This document shows, piece by piece, positions 45,632-54,695 of a DNA stretch of 56,215 bases. Every line of letters starts with the position of its first letter. Within the stretch, counting starts at the first letter, position 1. Origin of the DNA: Lachnospiraceae bacterium (GTDB lineage: Bacteria; Bacillota; Clostridia; Lachnospirales; Lachnospiraceae); assembly GCA_017393285.1 (NCBI GenBank), contig JAFORL010000180.1, positions 1 through 56,215 of the forward strand, read 5' to 3'. Both the position numbers and the translations under genes were made by a program. Below the pieces are notes generated by a model that saw nothing but the letters and a program-made list of their open reading frames with translations, was not told the DNA's origin and ran no database searches.

Positions 45632-46354
45632 TTAATCAATATGATTTTGTAAAGAATTTGTTTTCCCTGCATGCATTTCTGCTAAAAACTCATACACAAC
45701 AACAAAAGTTGCATTCACATATGGTACAAAGAAAGCGTATACTAAACAATCTCCAAGTATTGTTCCTATCAACTTTCCAGTATTTTGATCACGACACGCA
45801 AGAAGCGTAACCAATGTAATAACAAATGTAGCTAAAAAGATAAGAAGAATCCATCCAATAAATGTCAAAGCTAAAATAAACATGTTACCTTTTTTTCCAT
45901 CTGTCATCTCACGGGATGTATCAAAGGCAAGTTTGCCATCCATACCTGCATCTTCTGCTAATAAATATGGCACCATAGAATATTCAAGTGACTTTATAAT
46001 ACCTGGTACAATGAATAATAAAGTCCAAAGAATAATTTTAATTTCCATCAATAACATAGTCACAAAAACATTCCAATAGTTTCCACTTTTGAACACATAT
46101 AAGATGTCTGAAAACTGTGCATTTCCTCTCTTGGCATTGATCATCATTCGCAAACCACCTACAGTAATTGCCGGACCAACAAAAAGAGCCACAAAAAACA
46201 TTATACCACTAATAGGAAAACTTTGAATACCCAATGTACTTAATATTGAACTCAAACCATAAACTAAAACTGTCATAACAGCTACAAACAAAAATTTAGA
46301 ATAATTCTCTTCCATCAGCTGCATACCTTTTGCTCTCATTTCACTATAATTCAA
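45632..46354 (-). CDS. DUF975 family integral membrane protein
   Basis: A 240-residue protein with about six membrane segments and the DUF975 block LLFIVPGIIKSLEYSMVPYL followed by AEDAGMDGKLAFDTSREMTDGKKG (in part). These proteins are common in Firmicutes; the function is unknown. It ends convergently with aroE and has 197 bases to efp; that gap has a CATTCC-TTTTT-GGAATG hairpin, but no gene. Confidence 0.85.
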   Translation of the reverse strand: MNYSEMRAKGMQLMEENYSKFLFVAVMTVLVYGLSSILSTLGIQSFPISGIMFFVALFVGPAITVGGLRMMINAKRGNAQFSDILYVFKSGNYWNVFVTMLLMEIKIILWTLLFIVPGIIKSLEYSMVPYLLAEDAGMDGKLAFDTSREMTDGKKGNMFILALTFIGWILLIFLATFVITLVTLLACRDQNTGKLIGTILGDCLVYAFFVPYVNATFVVVYEFLAEMHAGKTNSLQNHID

Positions 46355-46551
46355 TTTTTTCCCTCCATTGTTTCATTTTCTCTCACTTTGTAAGTTTTGT
46401 ATAAACTCCATACTGAAGCATGCACTTGCTACATGGTTCGTACATCACCAAACCGCCGGCCCACACAACAATGGTGCAGACCGATCGGCGCTACATTCCA
46501 AAAAGGAATGATTGAAACTGCTTCATCCATGCACCTCTCCGGTTGCACGAA

Positions 46552-47109
46552 TTATATTCTCTTTAAGTACTCACCAGTACGTGTATCAATGCTGATACGA
46601 TCACCAGTTTCAACAAATAATGGAACATTAACCATTGCACCTGTTTCCACCTTAGCTGGCTTGTTTGCACCTGTCGCTGTATCACCCTTGAAACCTGGCT
46701 CTGTTTCAATGATTTCTAATTCAACGAACATAGGTGGCTCGATTGCAAAAATATCTCCATTGTGAGAAAGCATCTTAACCATTTCGTTTTCTTTGACAAA
46801 CTTCAAAGAATCACCAATCTGATCTGCTGTCAATGCAAACTGATCATAAGTTTCTACATCCATGAAGTTATAAGAATCACCGTCTGCATATAAATATTGC
46901 ATATCTCTCTTCTCGATATGTGCCTGTGGACACTTCTCTGTTGGACGGAAGGTCTTTTCTACCACTCCACCACTCTTGATATTTTTTAACTTTGTACGTA
47001 CAAAAGCCGCACCCTTACCTGGTTTTACATGTTGGAATTCAATAATTTGATAAATATTTCCATCATACTCAATTGTAATACCATTTCTAAAATCACCTGC
47101 TGATACCAT
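46552..47109 (-). CDS. efp: Elongation factor P
   Basis: A 185-residue factor that relieves stalling at polyproline. It has the KOW-like N-domain with the tip loop [10 protein letters not shown] and K32, the residue modified in many bacteria, and the C-terminal TGEYLKRI. Strong AGGAGG-type site. It has its own promoter and lies next to a proline peptidase gene, the common pairing. Confidence 0.97.
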   Translation of the reverse strand: MVSAGDFRNGITIEYDGNIYQIIEFQHVKPGKGAAFVRTKLKNIKSGGVVEKTFRPTEKCPQAHIEKRDMQYLYADGDSYNFMDVETYDQFALTADQIGDSLKFVKENEMVKMLSHNGDIFAIEPPMFVELEIIETEPGFKGDTATGANKPAKVETGAMVNVPLFVETGDRISIDTRTGEYLKRI

Positions 47110-47177
47110 CTTGTATTTTCCTCCTTCATTATTTCGCTATGATTCCGAACTGTGCAATAAAGCACACTACGTTTATC

Positions 47178-47206
47178 ATTTTATATTATAATTTACTATT
47201 TTTCAA
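47178..47206 (-). promoter_or_regulatory. Promoter of efp
   Basis: TTGAAA (47206-47201), 17 bases, TAAAAT (47183-47178). A TGTGC/GCACA hairpin (about 47151-47168) sits in the 70-nucleotide leader. Confidence 0.8.
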
Positions 47207-47254
47207 CTATTTTTTTTTATTTCATTACTATGATGTAACTGTTCAGCCGAGTCA

Positions 47255-48325
47255 TTACAGTTCTATCAACCTTTTTTCTGAACGGGTGAGATTGTCACAG
47301 CCATGCTTTGTCACAACGACCAAATCTTCAATTCTGACACCGCCAAAATTTTCGATGTATATACCAGGTTCCACCGTCTCTGTCATATTGGCCCGCAAAA
47401 TTGTAGAATCGTTAGGCGACAATCTAGGACCTTCATGAATGAACAAGCCCACACTGTGTCCCAAACCATGTCCAAAACAAGCACCATAGCCTGCTTTTTC
47501 AATCCAATTTCTTGCATAGGCATCTACTTGTGCCCCCGTTTTTCCTGCGCAAATTTGTTCTAAGGCCAGCTCTTGTGCTTCCAGTACGGTCTGATAAATC
47601 TTTTTTTGTTTTTCATTTGCCTTTCCCACCACTACTGTTCTTGTCATGTCTGAGCAATATCCTTGATACAAACAGCCAAAATCCATGGTTACAAAATCTC
47701 CATTTTCGATTTTTTTTCTTGTTGGAACCGCATGTGGCATTGCAGAGTTTACACCTGACGCAACAATGGTATCAAAACTCAAACCTTCCGCACCATTTTG
47801 CTTCATATAAAACTCTAAATAAGCAGCAATTTCCAACTCTGTCACTCCCGGTTTGATTTGTGACAATATTTTTTCAAAAGCAATATCTCCGATTTCTTCT
47901 GCCTTCGCAATGCAGTGTAATTCCTCTGCTGTTTTGATTCTACGCAAATTAGATATTTCATCTCCCACAAAGACCCATTCCATTTGTGGAAAAGCCCTTT
48001 TCCACTGTTCAAATTCGTGGCACAACATATCCTTACTTTCTATGGCAATGGTTGCAACCTTCTCTTCCTGTAAAATGGTTTTCACTAATTTTTGATAGCC
48101 TTGCTCTACTTGCAAAACAGTAAATCCTTCTGCCTCCTGTTTGGCTTGCACCGTATATCTGGAATCTGTCAAAACCGCTTTTTTATTTTTTGAAATCCAT
48201 ACGTAGCCTGTGGCACCGGAAAATCCACTGATATAACGCATATTGTATCCACTAGACAACAAAATAGCATCTGCTCCTATATCATCCAAATAACGCACAA
48301 CTTTTTTCACTCTTTCCTCTCTCAT
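47255..48325 (-). CDS. pepP: M24 family Xaa-Pro aminopeptidase
   Basis: A 356-residue two-domain peptidase with metal ligands in MDFGCLYQGYCSDMTRTV, GHGLGHSVGLFIHEGP and a C-terminal EPGIYI/VRIEDLV. It removes N-terminal residues before proline. It is followed by efp after 145 bases, a common proximity for proline-handling genes. Whether it is PepP or PepQ type cannot be settled from the sequence alone. Confidence 0.9.
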   Translation of the reverse strand: MREERVKKVVRYLDDIGADAILLSSGYNMRYISGFSGATGYVWISKNKKAVLTDSRYTVQAKQEAEGFTVLQVEQGYQKLVKTILQEEKVATIAIESKDMLCHEFEQWKRAFPQMEWVFVGDEISNLRRIKTAEELHCIAKAEEIGDIAFEKILSQIKPGVTELEIAAYLEFYMKQNGAEGLSFDTIVASGVNSAMPHAVPTRKKIENGDFVTMDFGCLYQGYCSDMTRTVVVGKANEKQKKIYQTVLEAQELALEQICAGKTGAQVDAYARNWIEKAGYGACFGHGLGHSVGLFIHEGPRLSPNDSTILRANMTETVEPGIYIENFGGVRIEDLVVVTKHGCDNLTRSEKRLIEL

Positions 48326-48341
48326 TTTTCACACCTGCTTT

Positions 48342-48875
48342 CTAATCCACTTGTGGTTTTACCATCATCTCATAATTACGAAGAATTTCTCCTGCAATTT
48401 CTTCTACTGATTTATCATCTACAGACACTACCATATGTGCGCCGACTTCATAAATAGGATCCCTATAATCCAGTAAGTCCTGAATCTTTTTCTGCGGATT
48501 CTCACACTGTAACAAAGGTCTAGTGGTATCCTCCTTTAAGCGTTCCCATACCGTTTCCTGACTCGCCTTTAAATAAATCGTAAATCCCAACTGTTTTAAC
48601 AATTTTGCATTTTCCGGTCTTAAAGGCAAACCACCTCCACTGGATATAATGGTCCCTTCCAAATCAGAAACCAGCTCTTGCAAACTGCTGGTCTCCACCC
48701 CCCTAAAATACGTTTCTCCTTTTTCTGCAAAAATTTGAGAAATGGTCATTTGTTCTTTCTTCTCTATATACTGATCTGTGTCTAAAAAACCATAGGATAA
48801 TTCTTGTGCCAATGCTTCTCCTACTGTAGTTTTTCCACTCCCCATAAAACCAATCAATACGATATTATTTTTCAT
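48342..48875 (-). CDS. aroK: Shikimate kinase
   Basis: A 177-residue kinase acting after AroE. The P-loop GFMGSGKTT (9-17), the shikimate-binding DTDQYIEKK and SSGGGLPLRPEN motifs are conserved. Start 48875 has AAAGGATG upstream and overlaps the end of the yqeG-like gene by 11 bases, suggesting coupling. It is 16 bases from pepP. Confidence 0.95.
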   Translation of the reverse strand: MKNNIVLIGFMGSGKTTVGEALAQELSYGFLDTDQYIEKKEQMTISQIFAEKGETYFRGVETSSLQELVSDLEGTIISSGGGLPLRPENAKLLKQLGFTIYLKASQETVWERLKEDTTRPLLQCENPQKKIQDLLDYRDPIYEVGAHMVVSVDDKSVEEIAGEILRNYEMMVKPQVD

Positions 48876-49374
48876 GCCTGCATCCTTTCTCATATTGTTT
48901 CAATACAATGTTTTCCAAATATCGCTTTAAAACGATTTGTATTTCTTCATGTTTTGCAATGGGACGAACCAAAATGTTACGCATTCCAATTCTTTTTGCG
49001 CCGTAAACATCGGTAAACAACTGGTCTCCTACAAATATTGTGTTAGAAAGCTCCGTCCCCATCTTTTCCATGGCCCGTTTATAATTTTTCTTCCCAGGTT
49101 TATGCGCATTATATATATAATGGGTTTGAATCTGCTGATTAAATCGCAAAACCCTAGGTTCTTTATTATTTGAAAGCAAACAAGTTTCAAATCCAATTTC
49201 CTTGAGTCTTTGAAACAAGGCAATGGATCTTGCATCTGCATCTGCACCATGCTCAACCAAGGTATTGTCTATATCAAACAAAATACCCCGAATACCTTCT
49301 TCATACAATTTTTCAAAATCAATGGCATACGTGGATTCACATATCGCATCTGGATAAAACTTCTGTAACATCAT
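48865..49374 (-). CDS. yqeG: YqeG family HAD-type phosphatase
   Basis: A protein of about 169 residues with HAD motif I LFDIDNTLVEHG and motif IV region VGDQLFTDVYGAKRIGM. The YqeG/PGP-like group is found widely in Firmicutes; the substrate is unknown. The start is either ATG 49374 or 49371. It overlaps aroK and likely leads the unit yqeG-aroK-pepP. Confidence 0.88.
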   Translation of the reverse strand: MMLQKFYPDAICESTYAIDFEKLYEEGIRGILFDIDNTLVEHGADADARSIALFQRLKEIGFETCLLSNNKEPRVLRFNQQIQTHYIYNAHKPGKKNYKRAMEKMGTELSNTIFVGDQLFTDVYGAKRIGMRNILVRPIAKHEEIQIVLKRYLENIVLKQYEKGCRHEK

Positions 49375-49524
49375 ATATTCCTTTCTTTCCAAACAAGTTG
49401 TAACTTTTTCCTGCTTGCCTTATGCACTGACCCAAAAGATATTGGATTTTTTCTCCATTTTTCCTTGTTCCATCAACCAAGCGTCTGCCTCTGCGCCTAA
49501 GCACATCGAGCAAGAATTGCACAT

Positions 49525-50751
49525 CTATCTTTTGCTGTCGTATGTATCAGTATAAGCCTTTCCTTCCTGCTTTGCAACCCATGACATACTCCGTTGCAAA
49601 ATCCCCTTCAAATATGCAATGGCAATTCCATAATTCACCATAGGCACACCCTGTTCTTGTGCCAATTTCATACGATATTGCATTTCCTTCTTTTGTAGCA
49701 TGCAACCACCACAATGGATTACCATACGATAAGGAGACAACTCCGCAGGAAAACCAGTGCCACTTGTGGTATCAAATTGGATTTTTTTCTTTGTATGCTG
49801 CCGGATCCAATTTGGTAGCTTTACCGTACCAATATCCCCGCATTGTCGATGGTGGGTACAGCCCTCTGCCATCAAAATACAATCACCATCTTGCAAAGTA
49901 TCTAATACTTCCACATTTCGTGCCAACCTTTCTAAATTTCCTTTATATCTTGCCATCAAAATCGAAAATGAAGTCATAGGAACATCCTGCGGTACTATAC
50001 GGGCAACCTGTTCAAATACCTGAGAATCGGTAATTACCACATCTGGTCTTGGGAAATTCCCCGAAAAAATATAAGGCAGTTCCGTATCTTTTACAACAAT
50101 AGGTATGCCCCCTGCCTCTAAAACATCGCGAATCACCTGTTGTTGTGGCAAAATCAATCTGCCCTTGGGCGCAGCCGCATCAATAGGCACTACCAAGACC
50201 ACCACTGCCTGTCTGACAAGCAAATCCCGAACCAAAGGTCTCTCCTTTTCTTGCGGAACAAGCTTAGCCAATTGATTCTTTAAGTTTTCTATCCCTTGAC
50301 CTGTTTGACAGCTGACAAACACACTATTCTCACTTGCAGCAGGTAACTTCTCCACCAAATCACAGTGGGTATACACCCAAAGATAAGAAATCTTTCGGTC
50401 CAGCAAGACCTGCTCCAGCTCTCTTTCCCAACGCAAATCCTCCATCTGTCTACAGTCAACCACCAATAAGGCTAAATCCGTATTTCTTAAGACAGCTTTT
50501 GCCTTATCTACCCGAAGACTTCCCAAATCGCTGTCATCGTCTAAACCAGGTGTATCCACCAGCAAAACAGGGCCTAAAGGTAATATTTCCATAGCCTTAT
50601 AGACCGGATCCGTTGTGGTTCCTTTGACTGCAGATACAATAGACAAATCCTGATTTGTGATTTGATTGAGCAAACTAGATTTGCCTGCATTCGTCTTTCC
50701 AAATACACCTATTTGTATACGTTCTCCTTTTGGTGTTGCATTTAAGCCCAT
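49525..50751 (-). CDS. hydF: [FeFe]-hydrogenase maturation GTPase HydF
   Basis: A 408-residue scaffold protein on which the hydrogenase H-cluster precursor is assembled. It has a GTPase domain (GKTNAGKSS 18-26, DTPG 66-69), a dimerisation domain, and the Fe-S ligands C298-x-H300-H301 and C347-x-x-C350 (HCGGC). The G4 position has THCD (128-131) rather than NKxD. hydE, hydG and the hydrogenase are not in this window. Confidence 0.93.
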   Translation of the reverse strand: MGLNATPKGERIQIGVFGKTNAGKSSLLNQITNQDLSIVSAVKGTTTDPVYKAMEILPLGPVLLVDTPGLDDDSDLGSLRVDKAKAVLRNTDLALLVVDCRQMEDLRWERELEQVLLDRKISYLWVYTHCDLVEKLPAASENSVFVSCQTGQGIENLKNQLAKLVPQEKERPLVRDLLVRQAVVVLVVPIDAAAPKGRLILPQQQVIRDVLEAGGIPIVVKDTELPYIFSGNFPRPDVVITDSQVFEQVARIVPQDVPMTSFSILMARYKGNLERLARNVEVLDTLQDGDCILMAEGCTHHRQCGDIGTVKLPNWIRQHTKKKIQFDTTSGTGFPAELSPYRMVIHCGGCMLQKKEMQYRMKLAQEQGVPMVNYGIAIAYLKGILQRSMSWVAKQEGKAYTDTYDSKR

Positions 50752-50775
50752 ATTTGATACACCTTTCCTTTACTT

Positions 50776-51480
50776 CTAATTCTCCATTTCCATAAAACCA
50801 AGCACATATTCCTGTTTGCTAATTAATTGCACAATTTCATTTTCAGCCTGTCTTTCTCCACGCACACCCAAAACCATACCTACTCCACCTTGGGTTTTTA
50901 ATTTCGATTCTTGCATATTCATCTGAAACACACTACAATCACTTTCCTGTAGCAAATCCATAATTTTTCTCACATCAGAAATATCTCTCAATTCCACATA
51001 CAAGAATACCTGTATTTCCTTTTCGCCTCCGAAAATTCCCCATTTTTTCACTCCAATAAAAAAAGCTAACATAAACAAAGTAGAAAGCAAGGCCAATTCA
51101 TAAAAACCAATGCCAATGGCCAATCCAATACAAGCTGACACCCATAAGCCTGCTGCTGTTGTCAACCCCTTTACTTTGGCATTGTTGGTAACAATAATGG
51201 TTCCCACACCCAAAAAACCAATACCACTAACCACCTGTGCACCGATACGTGTAGGATCGATGGATTGGGAATCAAAATAAAGAATAGCATATTGACCTAT
51301 CATCATACAGATTGCAGCCCCCATACAAACTACCACATGCGTCTTTAATCCGGCAGTCCGATGGCGCCATTCTCGCTCAATACCCAACAAGCCGCCACAG
51401 AGTATACAACAAAACAAGCGAAATACCACTGCCATCATATTCATTTCTCTTAAAATATCCGGAAACCATAATTCTCTCAT
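50776..51480 (-). CDS. mgtC: MgtC/SapB family membrane protein
   Basis: A 234-residue protein with five predicted helices in the N-terminal part, the MgtC signature GLLGIEREWRHRTAGLKTH and IGFLGVGTIIV, then a cytoplasmic C-terminal ACT-like domain (VFLYVELRDISDVRKIMDLL). Family roles include magnesium or phosphate homeostasis; the role here is unknown. Start 51480 has GGGAGTGG upstream. Confidence 0.88.
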   Translation of the reverse strand: MRELWFPDILREMNMMAVVFRLFCCILCGGLLGIEREWRHRTAGLKTHVVVCMGAAICMMIGQYAILYFDSQSIDPTRIGAQVVSGIGFLGVGTIIVTNNAKVKGLTTAAGLWVSACIGLAIGIGFYELALLSTLFMLAFFIGVKKWGIFGGEKEIQVFLYVELRDISDVRKIMDLLQESDCSVFQMNMQESKLKTQGGVGMVLGVRGERQAENEIVQLISKQEYVLGFMEMEN

Positions 51481-51557
51481 TTCTACCACTCCCTATACCA
51501 ATCATATTTTTCTACAATTCACATACAATAGCAATAGACAATTCCAGGAGGTCCCTT

Positions 51558-52499
51558 ATGAAACCAAACATGATTTCCTTTGCACTCGTACTGTGCATTT
51601 GTAGCATCTTTCTCTTCTTTCCCTCCACCTGCTTTACAGGTGCCAAAAAGGGTCTGGAACTTTGGTTCTTCACCTTAATTCCCAGCTTATATCCTTTTCT
51701 GGTCGTTACCAACACCATCCTATTATCTGAACTATTCCTTTCCTTGTGCAAAGTACTTAAGCCAATCTTTTGTCCCTTGTTTGGTGTCAGTGAAAATGGC
51801 TGTTTTCCCTTACTGGTAGGCTTACTGTCTGGTTATCCTATGGGTGCCAAAGCCTGTGCAGACTTGGTAAAAGAAAATAAAATATCTCTTTCAGAAGGAC
51901 AATATTTATTGTGTTTTGTAAATAACCCAAGCCCCATCTTTCTCCTTTGTTATATCAGTCAAATTTGCTTGAAATGTCCACAATATTGTTTTTATTTTTA
52001 CGGTATTCTTCTGCTATCCGCCTGCCTGGTTAGTTTTTGCTATCGCCTAAAATATAAAACCAAAAAATTTTCTCACCCTTCCCAAGAACAGCTTTACAGG
52101 ACACAACCGTCTGCCCGAAAAGTCATTGACAAAGCTATGAGAAATGCCAGCCGTACCATGACTTCCATTGGTGGCTATATTATTTTTTGTTCTATCCTTA
52201 CACATACCATACAAACTGCACCCCATCTCAGTGTAGCATTTAAAATTGGGATTTTGGCTCTCATCGAACTTTCTATTGGTTCTCATGCCATATGCCAATT
52301 TGCTTTTCCTTTACATATAAAAATAATCCTCACTCTCACAGTCGCCTCGTTCGGCGGACTATGTAGTGTCCTCCAAACTCACAGCGTCATTGCTGAGTCA
52401 GGATTATCTATAAAAAAATATATATTTGCGAAACTGTTACAAAGCCTGTTAGTGTCTATCCTAGCTTTAGGCTTCACTTGGAAGGTGCTGTCCCTTTAG
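51558..52499 (+). CDS. ylbJ: YlbJ-type sporulation integral membrane protein
   Basis: A 313-residue, multi-pass protein with the nucleoside-recognition-like pattern GLELWFFTLIPSLYPFLV and LLSGYPMGAKACADLV plus CFVNNPSPIF, typical of the YlbJ family needed for spore cortex formation in Bacilli. AGGAGG precedes ATG 51558; the 82-codon longer frame overlaps mgtC and is rejected. Its stop overlaps that of the convergent coiled-coil gene by four bases. Confidence 0.85.
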   Translation: MKPNMISFALVLCICSIFLFFPSTCFTGAKKGLELWFFTLIPSLYPFLVVTNTILLSELFLSLCKVLKPIFCPLFGVSENGCFPLLVGLLSGYPMGAKACADLVKENKISLSEGQYLLCFVNNPSPIFLLCYISQICLKCPQYCFYFYGILLLSACLVSFCYRLKYKTKKFSHPSQEQLYRTQPSARKVIDKAMRNASRTMTSIGGYIIFCSILTHTIQTAPHLSVAFKIGILALIELSIGSHAICQFAFPLHIKIILTLTVASFGGLCSVLQTHSVIAESGLSIKKYIFAKLLQSLLVSILALGFTWKVLSL

Positions 52500-53104
52500 T
52501 ATTTTTCTTCTGTACCTTCCTCTTTTGGTGCAGAAGTTGTTTGTGTAGCAGAAGCTACTCCCACATGACTTCCACTTAACTCATTGTGGTTTGCACGGAC
52601 AATATCCAAATTCTCCTTCATACTGCCTAACAAACCATCATAATGCTTCTTTGCATCCTGGTAAGACTTATTCATAATATTCTCTAAACCTGCAAGCATA
52701 TCCTCTGTATAACTAATGGCACCTACACGAATCTCATGGGCATCATTTTCTGCTGCCTGTAAAATTTCCTGTGCCTGTGCACTGGCTTGTTGCACAATCT
52801 GATCTGCCTGTGCATACGCCTGCTGCATAATCTCATGCTCGTCCACCAAAGCATCCATCTTTTGTTGCGCTTCTTCCAAAATTTCCTGTGCCTGTCTCTC
52901 TGCATCTTGTATGATTGCATCCTTATTTTCCAACATCTTTTGATATTTCTTGATTTCTTCCGGTGTGCGCAAACGCAACTCATCTAACAAATCATACAAT
53001 TCTTCCTTTGGTACTGCCACCTTAGAAGAAAAAGGTTGCATCTTACAATCCTCAACAAAGTCATATATATCATCCATAATCTCTTCTAATCTACTTACTG
53101 CCAT
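52496..53104 (-). CDS. Coiled-coil protein, DivIVA-like or vacuolar-H-subunit-like
   Basis: A 202-residue, largely helical protein. The region of about residues 55-130 is a long coiled coil, rich in Ala, Glu and Gln (QADQIVQQASAQAQEILQAA), reminiscent of DivIVA or ATPase stalk proteins. The N-terminus (SRLEEIMDDIYDFVEDCK) is distinctive, and the C-terminal tail is low in complexity. It is commonly found beside coaD in this bacterial group; the role is not known. Confidence 0.6.
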   Translation of the reverse strand: MAVSRLEEIMDDIYDFVEDCKMQPFSSKVAVPKEELYDLLDELRLRTPEEIKKYQKMLENKDAIIQDAERQAQEILEEAQQKMDALVDEHEIMQQAYAQADQIVQQASAQAQEILQAAENDAHEIRVGAISYTEDMLAGLENIMNKSYQDAKKHYDGLLGSMKENLDIVRANHNELSGSHVGVASATQTTSAPKEEGTEEKY

Positions 53105-53195
53105 TGTCTACTCTCCTCTTTTCTATTTGCCATCAATTTCTGCTCATCTCTTGTAAAGTACTTTTGTGCAACATCGCTCCTTACGGTTGATACTT

Positions 53196-53690
53196 CTAAT
53201 TGGAAGCCTTCTTTTTCTTGTACTTTTCTTCCACCAAAGTCTGAATCTGCTCTGGTACAAGATTGGAAAAATCACCTCCATAAGATGCCAACTCCCGAAC
53301 TGCACTTGAACTCAAATATGCATACTCTACACTCGTAACCAAAAAAACAGTATCTAATTCTGGATTCAAATTTCGATTTAGTTGTGCAATCTGCAACTCA
53401 TATTCAAAATCTGTTACTGCTCGTAATCCACGAAAAATAATCTTCGCATCCTGTTGTTTTGCAAAATCTACTAACAATCCATCAAATACTTCCACACTTA
53501 CATTAGGAAGATCTGCGATTACCATCTCTAGCATCTGTTTTCTTTCCGCAGCCGAAAAAACCGGTTGCTTTTTGCTGTTATTTAATACACCGATAACCAA
53601 CTTATCTACCATAGCAGCAGATCGTCTGATAATATCCAAATGTCCCTTTGTTACGGGATCAAAACTACCCGGATATATTCCAACTCTCAC
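53196..53690 (-). CDS. coaD: Phosphopantetheine adenylyltransferase
   Basis: A 164-residue enzyme of coenzyme A synthesis. The nucleotide-binding [10 protein letters not shown] (H17 in T-x-G-H) and the C-terminal [14 protein letters not shown] motif are present. It lies 21 bases after rsmD, the standard rsmD-coaD pair. Confidence 0.97.
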   Translation of the reverse strand: MRVGIYPGSFDPVTKGHLDIIRRSAAMVDKLVIGVLNNSKKQPVFSAAERKQMLEMVIADLPNVSVEVFDGLLVDFAKQQDAKIIFRGLRAVTDFEYELQIAQLNRNLNPELDTVFLVTSVEYAYLSSSAVRELASYGGDFSNLVPEQIQTLVEEKYKKKKASN

Positions 53691-53711
53691 TTGTAGCCTC
53701 CATTCTACTCT

Positions 53712-54266
53712 CTACGCAAGGCTCAAAAACACATGCATATTGGTTTTGTATTTCTTTATTTTTACAATTTCGTAACCCAACTGTTCTATTCCAGTAAGAT
53801 CAGTATCCAAAGCCGCCTCAAAAATAAACTGCGTCTGTGTATGTACAAGACCAGAATTGCGTAAACGCGCTAGTACAATTCTCTCCCAATCCTGTCGATA
53901 AGGGGGATCCATAAACACAATATCAAACTGTCTGCTCTCGCGTTCTAAACGTTCTATTGCTGTAGTCACATCCATTTGTAATACAGTTGCAGTGTCTGAT
54001 AACTTCGTATTTGTCAAATTCTTCTGAATGCATCTGATCGCCTCTGTCCCCTGTTCCACAAAACAAGCTTGCTTTGCGCCACGACTCAGTGCCTCAATTC
54101 CTATGGCACCACTACCACTAAACAAATCCAAAAAGCTACAATCATACAAACTAGACTGTAACATATTAAAAAGCGTCTCTTTTATTCGATCTGTAGTTGG
54201 TCTTGTCTCCATTCCCTGTGGGGTCTGTAACTGTATCCTTCTTGCACTTCCGGCTATTACTCGCAT
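53712..54266 (-). CDS. rsmD: 16S rRNA guanine-N2 methyltransferase RsmD
   Basis: A 184-residue SAM enzyme that methylates G966 of 16S rRNA. The N-terminus MRVIAGSARR, SAM motif DLFSGSGAIG (47-56) and catalytic DPPY (120-123) are conserved. Start 54266 has AAAGGAAAGG upstream; a 15-codon longer frame is less likely. The transcript has a leader of about 300 nucleotides that runs through a repeat element. Confidence 0.95.
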   Translation of the reverse strand: MRVIAGSARRIQLQTPQGMETRPTTDRIKETLFNMLQSSLYDCSFLDLFSGSGAIGIEALSRGAKQACFVEQGTEAIRCIQKNLTNTKLSDTATVLQMDVTTAIERLERESRQFDIVFMDPPYRQDWERIVLARLRNSGLVHTQTQFIFEAALDTDLTGIEQLGYEIVKIKKYKTNMHVFLSLA

Positions 54267-54314
54267 ATCCTTTCCTTTCTCTCCATCCGTATGCAAAGCC
54301 CACATAACCATTCT

Positions 54315-54478
54315 TTTACTTTAAAAAGTATTGTTAGTAGATAGTTTCTGCAAGCTCGCTTACTAAGAAGCTAATCTACTTGACAATCTATTCGTATGAG
54401 CAAGTAGCTCCATTAAAAGCGAATTGCAAATACGGACAGCTGTGCAAACAAGTGTTTTTTAAAGTAAAACCACTTCCA
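54315..54478. repeat. MITE-like element with terminal inverted repeats (upstream of rsmD)
   Basis: Ends TTTTACTTTAAAAA (54315-54328) and TTTTTTAAAGTAAAA (54463-54477) are inverted. Inside, GTAGATAGTTTCT pairs with AGAAGCTAATCTAC, and GCAAGCTCGC lies in the loop. It shares its end and core blocks with the element at 30201-30346 and with the repeats at 1703 and 13667. Confidence 0.6.
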
Positions 54479-54570
54479 TAGACTGTAATGACTGCGAAGC
54501 AATCACGTCCTTTACTTTTTGTGATTTTTTTGTAAAATAATCGTTTTCATGAAAACTTTACGTTAGGTAT

Positions 54571-54599
54571 ACTATATCGCAATTATAGTAAAAATTCAA
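54571..54599 (-). promoter_or_regulatory. Promoter of rsmD-coaD
   Basis: TTGAAT (54599-54594), 17 bases, TATAGT (54576-54571) on the minus strand, about 300 bases before the start codon. The area 54600-54695 up to the SpoVK-type stop shows no terminator. Confidence 0.75.
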
Positions 54600-54695
54600 G
54601 TAAATTAAGAAATTTTTTGCGTTCTTTTCACAACATTTTTCCCTATTTCCATCTTTAGAACCATTTTATACAACAAGCCCATTGCAACCCTGCTA

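Noticed and set aside
46390..46551. Possible degenerate copy of the dispersed repeat after efp
   Set aside because: Only short blocks such as AGCATGCA match; too little to align with the other copies.
51312..51557. 82-codon N-terminal extension of the ylbJ-like gene
   Set aside because: It overlaps mgtC on the other strand, is unlike any YlbJ start, and a strong AGGAGG site marks ATG 51558.
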